A stretch of 61,235 nt of DNA from Acidobacterium sp. Its GTDB lineage: Bacteria; Acidobacteriota; Terriglobia; Terriglobales; Acidobacteriaceae. The translations under genes were made by a program, and so were the position numbers. This document shows, piece by piece, positions 36,006-44,948 of the stretch. Where the stretch lies: NCBI GenBank assembly GCA_027315385.1, contig DAHUYD010000189.1, forward strand, positions 1 through 61,235, in the 5' to 3' direction. How positions within the stretch are numbered: the first letter of the stretch is position 1; every line of letters begins with the position of its first letter. The notes under the pieces were generated by a model. That model saw nothing but the letters and a program-made list of their open reading frames with translations, was not told where the DNA came from and searched no databases.

Positions 36006-38870
36006 ATGGTGAAGTCCTTTCAAACACGGATGACCGCAATTCTGCTGGCGCTGTTTACCGGCGCGGCGATTGTGTGCGCGGGGTTCAACCTGCAGCAGGA
36101 GAACAGCTACCAGGCTCCGACCGATGGCGTGTCGTGGATGGAGGGGCACGGCGGGCTGGTGGCGACGCGGGTTCCGGCCGGCAGCCCTGGCGAACAGGGC
36201 GGCGTGAAGGCCGGGGACCTGCTGACAAGCGCCGACGGGACGCCGATGCGGCGCGTGGCGGATTTAACCAGCCGGATGTGGCGGACCGGGGCGAATCTGA
36301 CGATTCATTACACGCTGGTGCGGGACGGGATCCGGATCCCGGATGTGCCGGTGGTGCTGGCGGCTCAGGATCACGGACTGAATCAAGGATTCCGGCTGAT
36401 CGCGCTGGTGTACCTGTTTATCGGGCTGTACGTGCTGCTGCGACGGTGGACGGCGCCGCATTCGACGCACTTTTATATTTTCTGCCTCGCGTCGTTCGTT
36501 CTGTATTCGTTCTGGTACACGGGAAAATTCAACGAGTTCGACTGGATCGTTTACTGGAGCAAGATCGGGGCGAATGCGCTGCAGCCGGCGCTGTTCCTGC
36601 ATTTTGCGCTGGCATTTTCGAGCGGGCGGCGGAGACGGCATCGGTGGCTGGGGGTGCTGACGTATGTGCCGGCCGCGGCGATTGTCGGGCTGCAGGTAAT
36701 GGCCATCGAGGTGTGGTCGGCGACGGAGCTGCTGAATCACCGGCTAAACCAGGTGGCAACGGGGTATCAGGCGCTGTTCTATGTACTCGCGGCTGGGGTG
36801 TTCTACCTGCACTTCCGGGAGACGGAAGCGCCGCTGGAGAGGCAACAACTGAAGTGGCTGACGTGGGGGACAGTGCTGGCGGTGGCGCCGTTCACGCTGT
36901 TGTCGGCGATTCCTTACCTGATGAATGCGGAGATGCCGGATGCGGTGACGAAGCTGGCCGGGATCTGCATGGTTATTCTGCCGCTGACGTTCAGCTGGGC
37001 GATCGTGCGGTACCGCATGATGGACGTGGACCTGATCTTCAAGCGGGGCGTGACCTACACGCTGGCGACCGCGGCGCTGGTGGGCGTGTACTTCGCGCTG
37101 GTGGCGGTATCGGCGGAGCTGGTACACGCGAAGCTGCCGGGCTTTGGGGTGTGGGGGCTGATGGCGGCGATTGTGGTGACGGCGCTGCTGTTCGATCCGC
37201 TGAAGAAGTCGATACAGCAGCGGGTGGACCGGGTCTTCGACCGGCAGAGCTACGACTACCGGTCGACGCTGATCGATTTCGGGCGCGGGCTGAGTTCGTT
37301 TACGAATCTTGAGGCGCTGCTGCACGCGATTGTGGACCGGCTGCCGCGGACGCTGCTGGTGGAACGGGTGTGTGTGTTTCTGTCGGATGCGCCTGGCGAG
37401 TATCGGCTGGCGGCGCAACACGGGCTGCCGGGGAGCATCCACCAGGAGGGGCTGGATCTGGGGTTCCTGCAGTTCGACACGCCGGACGCGCGAACGCACA
37501 TGTTTTTGGAGAATCCGCAACTGGCGCTGCATCTGACACCGCGGCAGCAGACGACGGTGGCGGTGCTGGATATGAATTATTTTCTGCCGTGCCGCGTGGG
37601 CGTACCGGGCGCGAGGGACTGGCAGATGCAGGACCGCACGATTGCGGTGATCGGGCTGGGGCGGCGCGCAGGCGGGGAGTTTCTGTCGAGCGAAGACATG
37701 GAGCTGCTGGAGTCGCTGGCCGGGTATATCGGCATCGCGCTGCAGAATGCGCGGCTGTATGCGAGCCTGGAAGAGAAGATCACCGAGTACGAGCGATTGA
37801 AGGAATTCAACGAGAACATCGTTGAGTCGATTAACGTGGGGATCCTGGCGGTTGATCCGGAAGAGCGGATCGAGAGCTGGAATTCGCAGATGGAAGTGAT
37901 GTTTGCGCTGCCGCGGAAAGAGGCGCTGCATCAGCCGCTGGCGGCGGTGTTTCCGGAGGAGCTGGTGCGGGAATTCCAGCGGGTGAAGGATCAGCCGGGA
38001 GTACACAACCTGTACAAGTTCCGTCTGGAGACGCGGGTGGAGGAGAGCCGGATCGCGAACATCGCGATTGCGCCGCTGGTGGCGCGCGATTTGCGGACGG
38101 TGGGACGGATCATCCTGATCGACGACATCACGGACCAGACGCAGATGGAAGGGCAACTGGCGCAGGCGGAGAAGATGTCGTCGATCGGATTGCTGGCGGC
38201 GGGCGTGGCGCACGAGGTGAACACGCCGCTGGCGGTGATTTCGTCTTACGCGCAGATGCTGAGCCGTCAGGTGAAGGGCGATGACCGGCTGGCGCCGCTG
38301 CTGGAAAAGATCACGCAGCAGACGTTCAGAGCGTCGGAAATCGTAAACGGGCTGCTGAACTTCTCGCGCACGAGCGGGGCGGAGTATCGCGAGACGGATG
38401 TGAACGCGATTATCCGGGAGACGCTGGTGCTGCTGGAGCATCAGTTCAGGACATCGCAGATACGGGTGGAGACGAGCCTGTTGCAGGAGCTGCCACCGAT
38501 CCTGGGGAATCCCGGGAAGCTGCAGCAGGTATTTCTGAACCTGTTCCTGAACGCGAAGGACGCGATGACGGGTGTGGAGGAAGGGCGCACGCTGCGGGTG
38601 GCGACGGAAGTGAACGGGCACGTAAGCATCTCGATCTCGGACAGCGGGTCGGGGATTGCGCCGGAGCATCTGCGGCGGATTTACGATCCATTCTTTACGA
38701 CGAAGACATCGCGCCGGGACGGACAGCCGCGCGGCACAGGACTGGGGCTGGCAGTGACATACGGGATTATTCAGGAACATTCGGGGAAGATTCACGTGGA
38801 AAGCCAGGTGGGAGAGGGAACGACATTTTACCTGGAGTTTCCGATGCTGAGGAAGCCGGCCCATGTCTGA
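36006..38870 (+). CDS. NtrB-like sensor histidine kinase with extracytoplasmic PDZ domain
   Basis: About 954 aa. A first helix (8-26) precedes a PDZ domain (about 35-115: 'VATRVPAGSPGEQGGVKAGDLLTSADGTPM') that should lie outside the cytoplasm. About eight more membrane helices follow to residue 400, then GAF (about 430-580), PAS (about 600-700), HisKA with His 736 (AAGVAHEVNTPLAV) and HATPase ('NLFLNAKDAM', DSGSGIA, GTGLGLAV). The PDZ domain may sense misfolded envelope proteins (inference). Its end overlaps the regulator start by 8 bases, and two sigma-54 promoters lie upstream. Confidence 0.9.
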   Translation: MVKSFQTRMTAILLALFTGAAIVCAGFNLQQENSYQAPTDGVSWMEGHGGLVATRVPAGSPGEQGGVKAGDLLTSADGTPMRRVADLTSRMWRTGANLTIHYTLVRDGIRIPDVPVVLAAQDHGLNQGFRLIALVYLFIGLYVLLRRWTAPHSTHFYIFCLASFVLYSFWYTGKFNEFDWIVYWSKIGANALQPALFLHFALAFSSGRRRRHRWLGVLTYVPAAAIVGLQVMAIEVWSATELLNHRLNQVATGYQALFYVLAAGVFYLHFRETEAPLERQQLKWLTWGTVLAVAPFTLLSAIPYLMNAEMPDAVTKLAGICMVILPLTFSWAIVRYRMMDVDLIFKRGVTYTLATAALVGVYFALVAVSAELVHAKLPGFGVWGLMAAIVVTALLFDPLKKSIQQRVDRVFDRQSYDYRSTLIDFGRGLSSFTNLEALLHAIVDRLPRTLLVERVCVFLSDAPGEYRLAAQHGLPGSIHQEGLDLGFLQFDTPDARTHMFLENPQLALHLTPRQQTTVAVLDMNYFLPCRVGVPGARDWQMQDRTIAVIGLGRRAGGEFLSSEDMELLESLAGYIGIALQNARLYASLEEKITEYERLKEFNENIVESINVGILAVDPEERIESWNSQMEVMFALPRKEALHQPLAAVFPEELVREFQRVKDQPGVHNLYKFRLETRVEESRIANIAIAPLVARDLRTVGRIILIDDITDQTQMEGQLAQAEKMSSIGLLAAGVAHEVNTPLAVISSYAQMLSRQVKGDDRLAPLLEKITQQTFRASEIVNGLLNFSRTSGAEYRETDVNAIIRETLVLLEHQFRTSQIRVETSLLQELPPILGNPGKLQQVFLNLFLNAKDAMTGVEEGRTLRVATEVNGHVSISISDSGSGIAPEHLRRIYDPFFTTKTSRRDGQPRGTGLGLAVTYGIIQEHSGKIHVESQVGEGTTFYLEFPMLRKPAHV

Positions 38871-40302
38871 GGAAACACTGACGGCACCGATCAGCAACGG
38901 GACAGAGGCGGGGTCGCCGAGCGCGCCGCGGATTCTGATTATCGACGACGAGGCGGCGATACGCGAGTCGCTGGAGACGCTGCTGACGCTGGAAGGTTAC
39001 GCGGTGGAGGCAGCGGAGAATGGCGAGCTGGGACTGGAACGCATCGCGGAACAGCCATTCGACCTGGTGCTGCTGGACCTGGCACTGCCGGGACGGAACG
39101 GGATGGAAATCCTGGGGAAAATCCGGGAGCGGCAGGAGCAGCTGCCGGTGATCATGATCACGGCGTTCGGCACGGTGGGCAACGTGGTGGACGCGATCCG
39201 GGGCGGCGCGCAGAACTTTGTGCAGAAGCCGTGGGATAACGAGAAGCTGCTGGCGGATATTCGCGCGGTGATCGGGCGGTATCGTGCGGAGGAAGAGAAC
39301 GTCCAGCTGAAGCGGGCGCTGCGGCAGCGGTACAGCTTCCCGAACATCGTGGGAAAGAGCGAGGCGATGCTGCGGATCTTCGATCTGGTGGCGCAGGTGG
39401 CGCCAACACGGTCGACGGTGCTGATCCAGGGCGAGAGCGGGACGGGCAAGGAGCTGATCGCGAAGGCGCTGCACGCGAACTCGCCGCGCAAGGACAAGGC
39501 GTTTGTGCCGGTGAACACGGGAGCGATGCCGACGGACCTGCTGGAGTCGACGCTGTTCGGGCACGTAAAGGGCGCGTTTACGTCGGCGATTGCGGCGAAG
39601 AAGGGACTGTTCGAGGTCGCGAACGGCGGGACACTTTTCCTGGATGAGATCGGCACGATGGGGATGGACACGCAGGCGAAGATCCTGCGGGTGCTGCAGG
39701 ACCGGCGGTTCATGCATCTGGGCGGGGTGCAGGAAATCCAGGTGGATGTGCGGATCATCACCGCGACGAACGTGGATCTGCGGCAGCTGGTGCGGGAAGG
39801 AAAGTTCCGGGAGGATTTGTTCTATCGGCTGAACGTGATCGCGATCGAACTGCCGCCGCTGCGCGGGCGGCGCGAGGATATTCCTCTGTTGGCGACTCAC
39901 TTCCTGAAGCGGTTTTCGGAGGAGAACGGGCTGCCGACGCGGACCTTTACTTCGGACGCGATGCGGGCGCTGGTGGATTACGAGTGGCCGGGCAATGTGA
40001 GGGAGCTGGAGAACGTGGTGGAGCGCGGGGTGGTGCTGTCGTCGGGAACGACGATCGGGGCAGATTTGCTGCCGGGACACCTGACGGGCGCGAGTTATTC
40101 GAGCAGCCTGCTGGAGCACAATCCGGATGCGTCGTTGTTCGACATTATTGAGGACATCGAGCGGCGGATCATCATGGACAAGCTGGAGCGGTGCAACTGG
40201 AACCAGACGGAGGCAGCGGAGGCGTTCCGGATTCCGCTGTCGACGCTGAACCAGAAGATCAAGCGCCTGAATATCGAGATCAGGAAAAAGGCGCGGGAGT
40301 AG
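38863..40302 (+). CDS. NtrC/AtoC-family sigma-54-dependent response regulator
   Basis: About 479 aa. The receiver holds Asp 72 ('LVLLDLALPGRNG'), the AAA+ domain has Walker A GESGTGKE (about 190-197), the sigma-54 loop reads GAFTSA (237-242) in place of the usual GAFTGA, and Walker B is 'GGTLFLDEIGTM'. A Fis-type helix-turn-helix ends the protein (NWNQTEAAEAFRIPLSTLNQKIKRLN). It overlaps the kinase gene, so they are a pair. It should activate sigma-54 promoters, including probably its own. Confidence 0.93.
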   Translation: MSEETLTAPISNGTEAGSPSAPRILIIDDEAAIRESLETLLTLEGYAVEAAENGELGLERIAEQPFDLVLLDLALPGRNGMEILGKIRERQEQLPVIMITAFGTVGNVVDAIRGGAQNFVQKPWDNEKLLADIRAVIGRYRAEEENVQLKRALRQRYSFPNIVGKSEAMLRIFDLVAQVAPTRSTVLIQGESGTGKELIAKALHANSPRKDKAFVPVNTGAMPTDLLESTLFGHVKGAFTSAIAAKKGLFEVANGGTLFLDEIGTMGMDTQAKILRVLQDRRFMHLGGVQEIQVDVRIITATNVDLRQLVREGKFREDLFYRLNVIAIELPPLRGRREDIPLLATHFLKRFSEENGLPTRTFTSDAMRALVDYEWPGNVRELENVVERGVVLSSGTTIGADLLPGHLTGASYSSSLLEHNPDASLFDIIEDIERRIIMDKLERCNWNQTEAAEAFRIPLSTLNQKIKRLNIEIRKKARE

Positions 40303-40629
40303 GCGGCCCGATCAGGCGGATCGGAAGGGGCCGGGGGCGAGTATTTTTGCGTCTTCCCTCCGAAACTGCCGGTTTTGCGGGGCACGATTCCGTGATGGGA
40401 TCATCAGCGTTGGGCCTGCCGGGCGTTCGGATTGCGCATCGCGGAACTCATGTTTTTCTCCATCCGCCAGAGTCCGGCAGATGGGGGGGCGACATCGAGT
40501 CATGCCTGATCCAGCGCAATCAGCTCATGCCATTGGGTGCGCGGCGGAGCAGGCGAAGAGCAGGGCTGTGCTACGCTCAAACTTCGGAGCGGAGGGAGCG
40601 GGTACCGCATCCAATCCGCGGTAGCCCTT
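40303..40629. other. Intergenic stretch before the MlaE gene, no gene seen
   Basis: 327 bases between the regulator and the permease. No family match, terminator with T tract, or clear promoter could be found by eye. An upstream in-frame extension of the permease begins at 40537 but has no ribosome site. Confidence 0.5.
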
Positions 40630-41409
40630 ATGGCCCTGGAAACGATCGATACAGCGGCAAAGCGCGGCGTACTGGCGGTGCAGGAGTACGTTGTGCTGAC
40701 CGGCCGGGCGCTGAGCAACATCTTTCGCCGGCCATTTTACGCGGGGGACCTGTTTCAGCAGGCAGACATCATCGGAGTCGGTTCGCTGCCGATTGTGATC
40801 CTGACCGGGTTTTTTCTGGGCGGGGCGCTGGCGATGCAGTCCTCAGCCACGCTGATGCAGTTTGGAGCTGCTGCATTTACAGGACAGCTGGTCAGCTTCT
40901 CGATGATCAAGGAGATCGGGCCTGTGGTGACGGCACTGATGGTTTCCGGGCGCAACGCCTCGGGAATGGCCAGCGAGCTGGGATCGATGGTTGTGACCGA
41001 GCAGATCGATGCGATGCGGGCGCTGGGGACGGATCCGCTGAAGAAGCTGGTGATGCCGCGGATTGTGTCGACGGTGGTGATGCTGTTCTTTCTCACCATT
41101 CTGGCAGATATGGTCGGGATCCTGGGCGGCGGTCTGGTGGCGGTAGTTATGCTGGGCCAGAGCGGGTCGCAGTATCTGCACAATGCCTATCAGAGCCTGG
41201 AGTATCCAGATTTGCTGCAGGGCCTGATCAAGCCGATCTTCTTTGGGTTCATTCTGGCGACTATCGGATGCTTTTACGGGATGAGGACGAAGGGGGGAAC
41301 GCAGGGCGTGGGCCGCTCGACGACGCAGGCGGTGGTGGTTTCTTCGATTCTGATCATCGCGACGGATTTCGTCATTATCCGTTTCATGCTCGGCGTGTTT
41401 GGGCGGTGA
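40630..41409 (+). CDS. mlaE: MlaE-type ABC lipid transporter permease
   Basis: About 259 aa with five or six membrane helices. The MlaE family pattern is clear: 'LPIVILTGFFLGGALAMQSSATLMQFGA', 'LVSFSMIKEIGPVVTALMVSGRNASGMASELGSMVVTEQIDAMRALGTDPLKKLVMPRIVS' and 'FFGFILATIGCFYGMRTKGGTQGVGRSTTQAVVVSSILII'. It moves phospholipid between the two membranes with MlaF and an MCE substrate-binding protein. ATG 40630 is the first start with a possible ribosome site. The ATPase starts 5 bases after its stop. Confidence 0.92.
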   Translation: MALETIDTAAKRGVLAVQEYVVLTGRALSNIFRRPFYAGDLFQQADIIGVGSLPIVILTGFFLGGALAMQSSATLMQFGAAAFTGQLVSFSMIKEIGPVVTALMVSGRNASGMASELGSMVVTEQIDAMRALGTDPLKKLVMPRIVSTVVMLFFLTILADMVGILGGGLVAVVMLGQSGSQYLHNAYQSLEYPDLLQGLIKPIFFGFILATIGCFYGMRTKGGTQGVGRSTTQAVVVSSILIIATDFVIIRFMLGVFGR

Positions 41410-41413
41410 GCGG

Positions 41414-42244
41414 GTGAGTGCGAACGGGAGTGCAGGGCGGAATCCCAGCTCGACCGCCGAGCCGGTGGTTCTCTTCGAGGATGTGAGCATCGGGTTCGGG
41501 GCGGATCCGGTGCTGGAGGGGATTTCGTTCCGTGTGGAGCGCGGAGAGACGCGGATTCTGCTGGGGCCGGCGGGTGTAGGCAAGAGTGTGCTGCTGAAGC
41601 TGGTGAACGGTCTGCTGCGGCCGGAATCGGGACGGATCTTCGTTTTCGGAAAAGAGATCAGCGCGATGCGCGAGGAAGATCTGTTCGAACCGCGGGGCGC
41701 AATCGGGACAGTGTTCCAGGAAGGCGCGCTGTTCGACTCGCTCAACGTGCGCGATAACGTGGGCTACCGGCTGATCGAAGAGCATCTGCCGGAGGACGAA
41801 GTGACGCGGCGCGCCACCGAGGCTCTGCGGTTTGTGGAGATGGAGCACACGCTTTATAAGTTTCCCTCGGAGTTGTCGGGGGGGATGCGGCGGCGGGTGG
41901 CAATCGCGCGGGCGATTGTCAGCGATCCGAAGCTGATTTTGTACGATTCGCCGACGGGTGGGCTGGATCCAATCACGTCGACGACGATCATCGAGCTGGT
42001 GATGAAACAGCGCGACGTTTCGCATACCAGCTCGCTCGTGGTGACGCATCGCCTGCAGGACGCATTCATGCTGGCGACGCACCGGTTCAATCGCGAGAAG
42101 AACAGGATGGAAGCGCTGCCGCCGCACACTGCGGATCCAAATACGAGTTTTCTGATGCTGCACAACCGGCGGCTGGTCTTCGATGGATCGACGGCGGAGC
42201 TGGTGCGGTCGGAGGATCCGCTGATCAGGGAGTATCTGGCGTAG
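41414..42244 (+). CDS. mlaF: MlaF-type ABC ATP-binding protein, altered Walker B
   Basis: About 276 aa from GTG 41414 (TTG 41399 is possible). Walker A is GPAGVGKSV, the signature is LSGGMRRRVAIARAIV, and Walker B reads 'LILYDSPTGGLDP'. The residue after the Walker B aspartate (179) is serine instead of the catalytic glutamate. The D-loop and H-loop ('VVTHRL') are intact. Without the glutamate, ATP hydrolysis may be slow unless another residue stands in. It pairs with MlaE directly upstream. Confidence 0.9.
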   Translation: MSANGSAGRNPSSTAEPVVLFEDVSIGFGADPVLEGISFRVERGETRILLGPAGVGKSVLLKLVNGLLRPESGRIFVFGKEISAMREEDLFEPRGAIGTVFQEGALFDSLNVRDNVGYRLIEEHLPEDEVTRRATEALRFVEMEHTLYKFPSELSGGMRRRVAIARAIVSDPKLILYDSPTGGLDPITSTTIIELVMKQRDVSHTSSLVVTHRLQDAFMLATHRFNREKNRMEALPPHTADPNTSFLMLHNRRLVFDGSTAELVRSEDPLIREYLA

Positions 42245-42307
42245 CGCCTGTATTACTGCGACCTGATGAAGTTTTCCGGGCAGAAGGCCGAATATTTCAG
42301 AGTCGCC

Positions 42308-42338
42308 GGTTGCCCGGGCTGAAGGCCGGGCTTCAACC
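42308..42338. repeat. GC-rich REP-like palindrome after mlaF
   Basis: GGTTG (42308-42312) pairs with CAACC (42334-42338), enclosing the GC-rich GCCCGG (42312-42317) and CCGGGC (42326-42331). It lies 64 bases after the mlaF stop. No T tract follows. Confidence 0.4.
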
Positions 42339-42395
42339 ACCGTCCCGCTGCGCGGAACCGCTTCGCGCAAGAACACATCATCCGGCCAGGGCCGG

Positions 42396-43052
42396 TCAGC
42401 GGGTGATGAGGACTTCGTAGAGGTTGTCGCGGGCGAGGAAGAACTTGTTGCCGGCGAAGCCGTCGAAGAGACCTTCGATTTTGCGGTTGGTGTAGACGCG
42501 CAGGATGGGGAAGGGCTCGGACTGCTGCATCTCCACTTCGCCAGTCTCGGTAAGGTGATATCGGCAGTAGGCGGTGTAAGGGCCTTCCGACTTGCTGTGG
42601 AAGACGGCCAGCACCTTGCCGCCGGGGTGCGCAGCGGCGTGCAGGCGCCCTACCAGCGGGGCGACCAACGGCTCGGGGATGTAGTCGAGCGTCGCCCACA
42701 GCAGGACCACATCGAACTCGCGGCCAGGGAAGTTGAGGTTTTCCTGGAAGAAGCCTTCCACGTTGAAGCCGGGTTTGGTTTCGCCTTCGGCGGGAGGAAG
42801 CTGCCAGTTGCCGCGCAGCGCCTCGTGGACGATGTCGGCCATATAGACGCTGTGGCCCATGCCGGTGATGAGGTTGATGTTCTGCGGCGACGTGGGGCCG
42901 ATGTCGAGGACGCGCAGACCCTCCTGTTCGCGCATATGCTTCTGCAGCGACTCCCAGCCGCTGGAGCGGCGGGGAACCCGTGGGCCGGTGAGGCGGGTGG
43001 GGCGGTCCGGCCCTTCGTCGTCGCGATTTTTGCGGAAGAGGTTGCCGATCAC
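42396..43052 (-). CDS. Class I SAM-dependent methyltransferase-like protein
   Basis: About 218 aa. Motif I is 'LRVLDIGPTSPQNINLITGMGHSVYMADI' (glycine-rich loop replaced by GPTSPQN), and motif post-I and II are 'EFDVVLLWATLDYIP' and 'AAHPGGKVLAVFH'. Substrate unknown. The weakened loop means binding should not be assumed. GTG start at 43052. Confidence 0.75.
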   Translation of the reverse strand: MIGNLFRKNRDDEGPDRPTRLTGPRVPRRSSGWESLQKHMREQEGLRVLDIGPTSPQNINLITGMGHSVYMADIVHEALRGNWQLPPAEGETKPGFNVEGFFQENLNFPGREFDVVLLWATLDYIPEPLVAPLVGRLHAAAHPGGKVLAVFHSKSEGPYTAYCRYHLTETGEVEMQQSEPFPILRVYTNRKIEGLFDGFAGNKFFLARDNLYEVLITR

Positions 43053-43129
43053 GCTGCGCCTTCCGGGTGTTCTGGCTTCGATTGTAACGGGGAGACCGGT
43101 GACAAGCGTGCCGGGCGATTTTGCAACGA

Positions 43130-43990
43130 CTACTTTCCCTCGTAGGAGTAGAAGCCGCGGCCGGATTTGCGGCCGAGCCAGCCGGCGTCGACCATGCGGA
43201 TGAGCAGCGGGCAGGGGCGGTATTTGGGATCGCCGAGGCCATCGTGCAGGACGCGCATAATATCGAGGCAGACATCGAGGCCGATGAAATCCGCAAGCGT
43301 GAGCGGGCCCATGGGGTGAGCCATCCCCAGTTTGAAGACCTGATCGACGGCTTCGGGAGTGGCGACGCCTTCCATGACGCTGTACATCGCCTCATTGAGC
43401 AGGGGCATGAGGACGCGATTGGAGACGAAGCCGGGCGCGTCGTTGACCTCAACCGGAGTTTTGCCGAGGTTTTGGGCGAGCGCGTGGACCGTCGAGAAGG
43501 TCTCCTGCGAGGTGGCGAGGCCGCGGATGACCTCGACGAGCTGCATGACCGGCACAGGATTGAAGAAGTGCATGCCTATGACGCGATCGGGGCGGCTGGT
43601 CTGCGCGGCAAGCTTCGTGATGGAGATAGAGGAAGTGTTGGTGGCGAGGATGACGCCGGGATGGGCGATGCGGTCGATGTCGCGGAAGAGATCGCGCTTG
43701 ACGTCGAAACGCTCGGTGGCGGCTTCGACGAGGAAATCGCAGTCGGAGAGCGAGGCGCGGTCGAGGGTGCCGTGGATGCGGGCGAATGCGGCATCGGATT
43801 CGGCGGCGGTGAGTTTGGATTTCTCGGCTTCGCGGCTGAGATTCCTGCGGATGGTGGCGAGGCCGCGGTCGAGGAAGCGCTGCTCGACTTCGCAGAGGCG
43901 GACGGTGTAGCCCGAGCGGGCGAAAACGTGAGCGATGCCGTTGCCCATGGTTCCGGCGCCGAGTACGCCGATGGTAAGGATGTCAGTCAT
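43130..43990 (-). CDS. hbd: 3-hydroxybutyryl-CoA dehydrogenase
   Basis: About 286 aa. The Rossmann motif is 'IGVLGAGTMGNGIAHVFARSGYTV'; the catalytic segment is 'RPDRVIGMHFFNPVPVMQLVEVIRG' with the conserved His; the C-terminal domain holds 'DAPGFVSNRVLMPLLNEA' and 'GMAHPMGPLTLADFIGLDVC'. It oxidises 3-hydroxyacyl-CoA with NAD(P) in fatty acid or PHB metabolism. ATG 43990 follows GGGAG. Confidence 0.94.
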   Translation of the reverse strand: MTDILTIGVLGAGTMGNGIAHVFARSGYTVRLCEVEQRFLDRGLATIRRNLSREAEKSKLTAAESDAAFARIHGTLDRASLSDCDFLVEAATERFDVKRDLFRDIDRIAHPGVILATNTSSISITKLAAQTSRPDRVIGMHFFNPVPVMQLVEVIRGLATSQETFSTVHALAQNLGKTPVEVNDAPGFVSNRVLMPLLNEAMYSVMEGVATPEAVDQVFKLGMAHPMGPLTLADFIGLDVCLDIMRVLHDGLGDPKYRPCPLLIRMVDAGWLGRKSGRGFYSYEGK

Positions 43991-44005
43991 GGAGTTGCTC
44001 CCGAA

Positions 44006-44767
44006 CTATGGTACCCGCACGAGCAGGCAGGTGATGTTGTCGCGGCCGCCGGCTGCGTTGGCGGATTCGACGAGCCGGAAGGCGGCAGGCTCGATATTGG
44101 GGGCATGGGCCGCGATTTCCAATGTGCGGGCGATCTCATCGTCGGGAACCTCGCGGGTGAGTCCGTCGGTACAGAGCAGGAAAAGGTCGCCGGACTGGAG
44201 GGGGAGTTCCTGGATTTCTTCGGAGACGGAGGGTTGGGTTCCGATGGCGCGGGTGATGACGCTGCGGAAGGGCGAGCGGGCGGCTTCTTCGGCAGTGATG
44301 GCGCCGAGGCGGATCTGCTCGTCGACGAGGGAGTGATCGAGGGTCTGGCGGAGGAGGGCTCCGGCGCGGAAGAGGTAGCATCGGCTGTCTCCGGCGTGGG
44401 CGATCAGCGCGGCGGATCGATTTTCGGAGGCGCTCTGGAGCAGGAGCACGACGAGCGTGGTGCCCATACCGCTGAGGGCGGCTTCGCTGCCGGCGCGGTC
44501 GTGGACGGCGCGGTTGGCGGCAACGATGGCCTGGTGGAGTGCTTCACGGGGAGAGAGTTCAGAGGACCGGGTGAGGAGCCGCTCGATGACGGTTTCGACG
44601 GCGAGATGGCTGGCGATTTCTCCGCCGGCCGCACCCCCCATGCCATCGCAGACGACGAAGATGCCGCGATCGGCGCGGAAGCCGAAGGCATCTTCGTTGT
44701 GGTCACGGCGGCGGCCGTTGCTGGTGTGGGCGGCTGCCTGGAGTAGCGTCGCGTGGTCCGGGCTCAT
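44006..44767 (-). CDS. PP2C-family serine/threonine phosphatase
   Basis: About 253 aa. Metal-binding motifs are 'RRRDHNEDAFGF', 'FVVCDGMGGAAGGE', 'IAHAGDSRCYLF', 'LLCTDGLTREV' and 'GGRDNITCLLV', all intact. It removes phosphate from Ser/Thr proteins, the counterpart of Hanks-type kinases, none of which is in view. It starts 182 bases from the divergent tpiA. Confidence 0.92.
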   Translation of the reverse strand: MSPDHATLLQAAAHTSNGRRRDHNEDAFGFRADRGIFVVCDGMGGAAGGEIASHLAVETVIERLLTRSSELSPREALHQAIVAANRAVHDRAGSEAALSGMGTTLVVLLLQSASENRSAALIAHAGDSRCYLFRAGALLRQTLDHSLVDEQIRLGAITAEEAARSPFRSVITRAIGTQPSVSEEIQELPLQSGDLFLLCTDGLTREVPDDEIARTLEIAAHAPNIEPAAFRLVESANAAGGRDNITCLLVRVP

Positions 44768-44948
44768 TGAGGGTAAATTCGGCTCGGAAACACGATACAC
44801 GAGAAAGGCAGCGATCAGCATCCAGGGGGATTCGACCGGCATGGTTGGGAGGCATGTGGCGGCGATCACGTTGCCGGGAGAAACAGTCCTCTACAATCTA
44901 TTGGGGAAAGCATTCATTAGCAGCCTACGGGAGAGGACGCATTTATTC

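Noticed and set aside
36744-38897. Long minus-strand frame opposite the PDZ kinase
   Set aside because: Its translation is Arg/Gln/His-rich and repetitive and it lies fully opposite a gene with intact kinase motifs.
40303-40629. Upstream extension of the MlaE gene to 40537
   Set aside because: The added residues do not match MlaE and there is no ribosome site; the ATG at 40630 fits the family start.
43121-44746. Long + strand frame opposite hbd and the PP2C gene
   Set aside because: The translation is Gly/Ala/Asp/Glu-rich shadow without motifs; both opposite genes have complete catalytic signatures.
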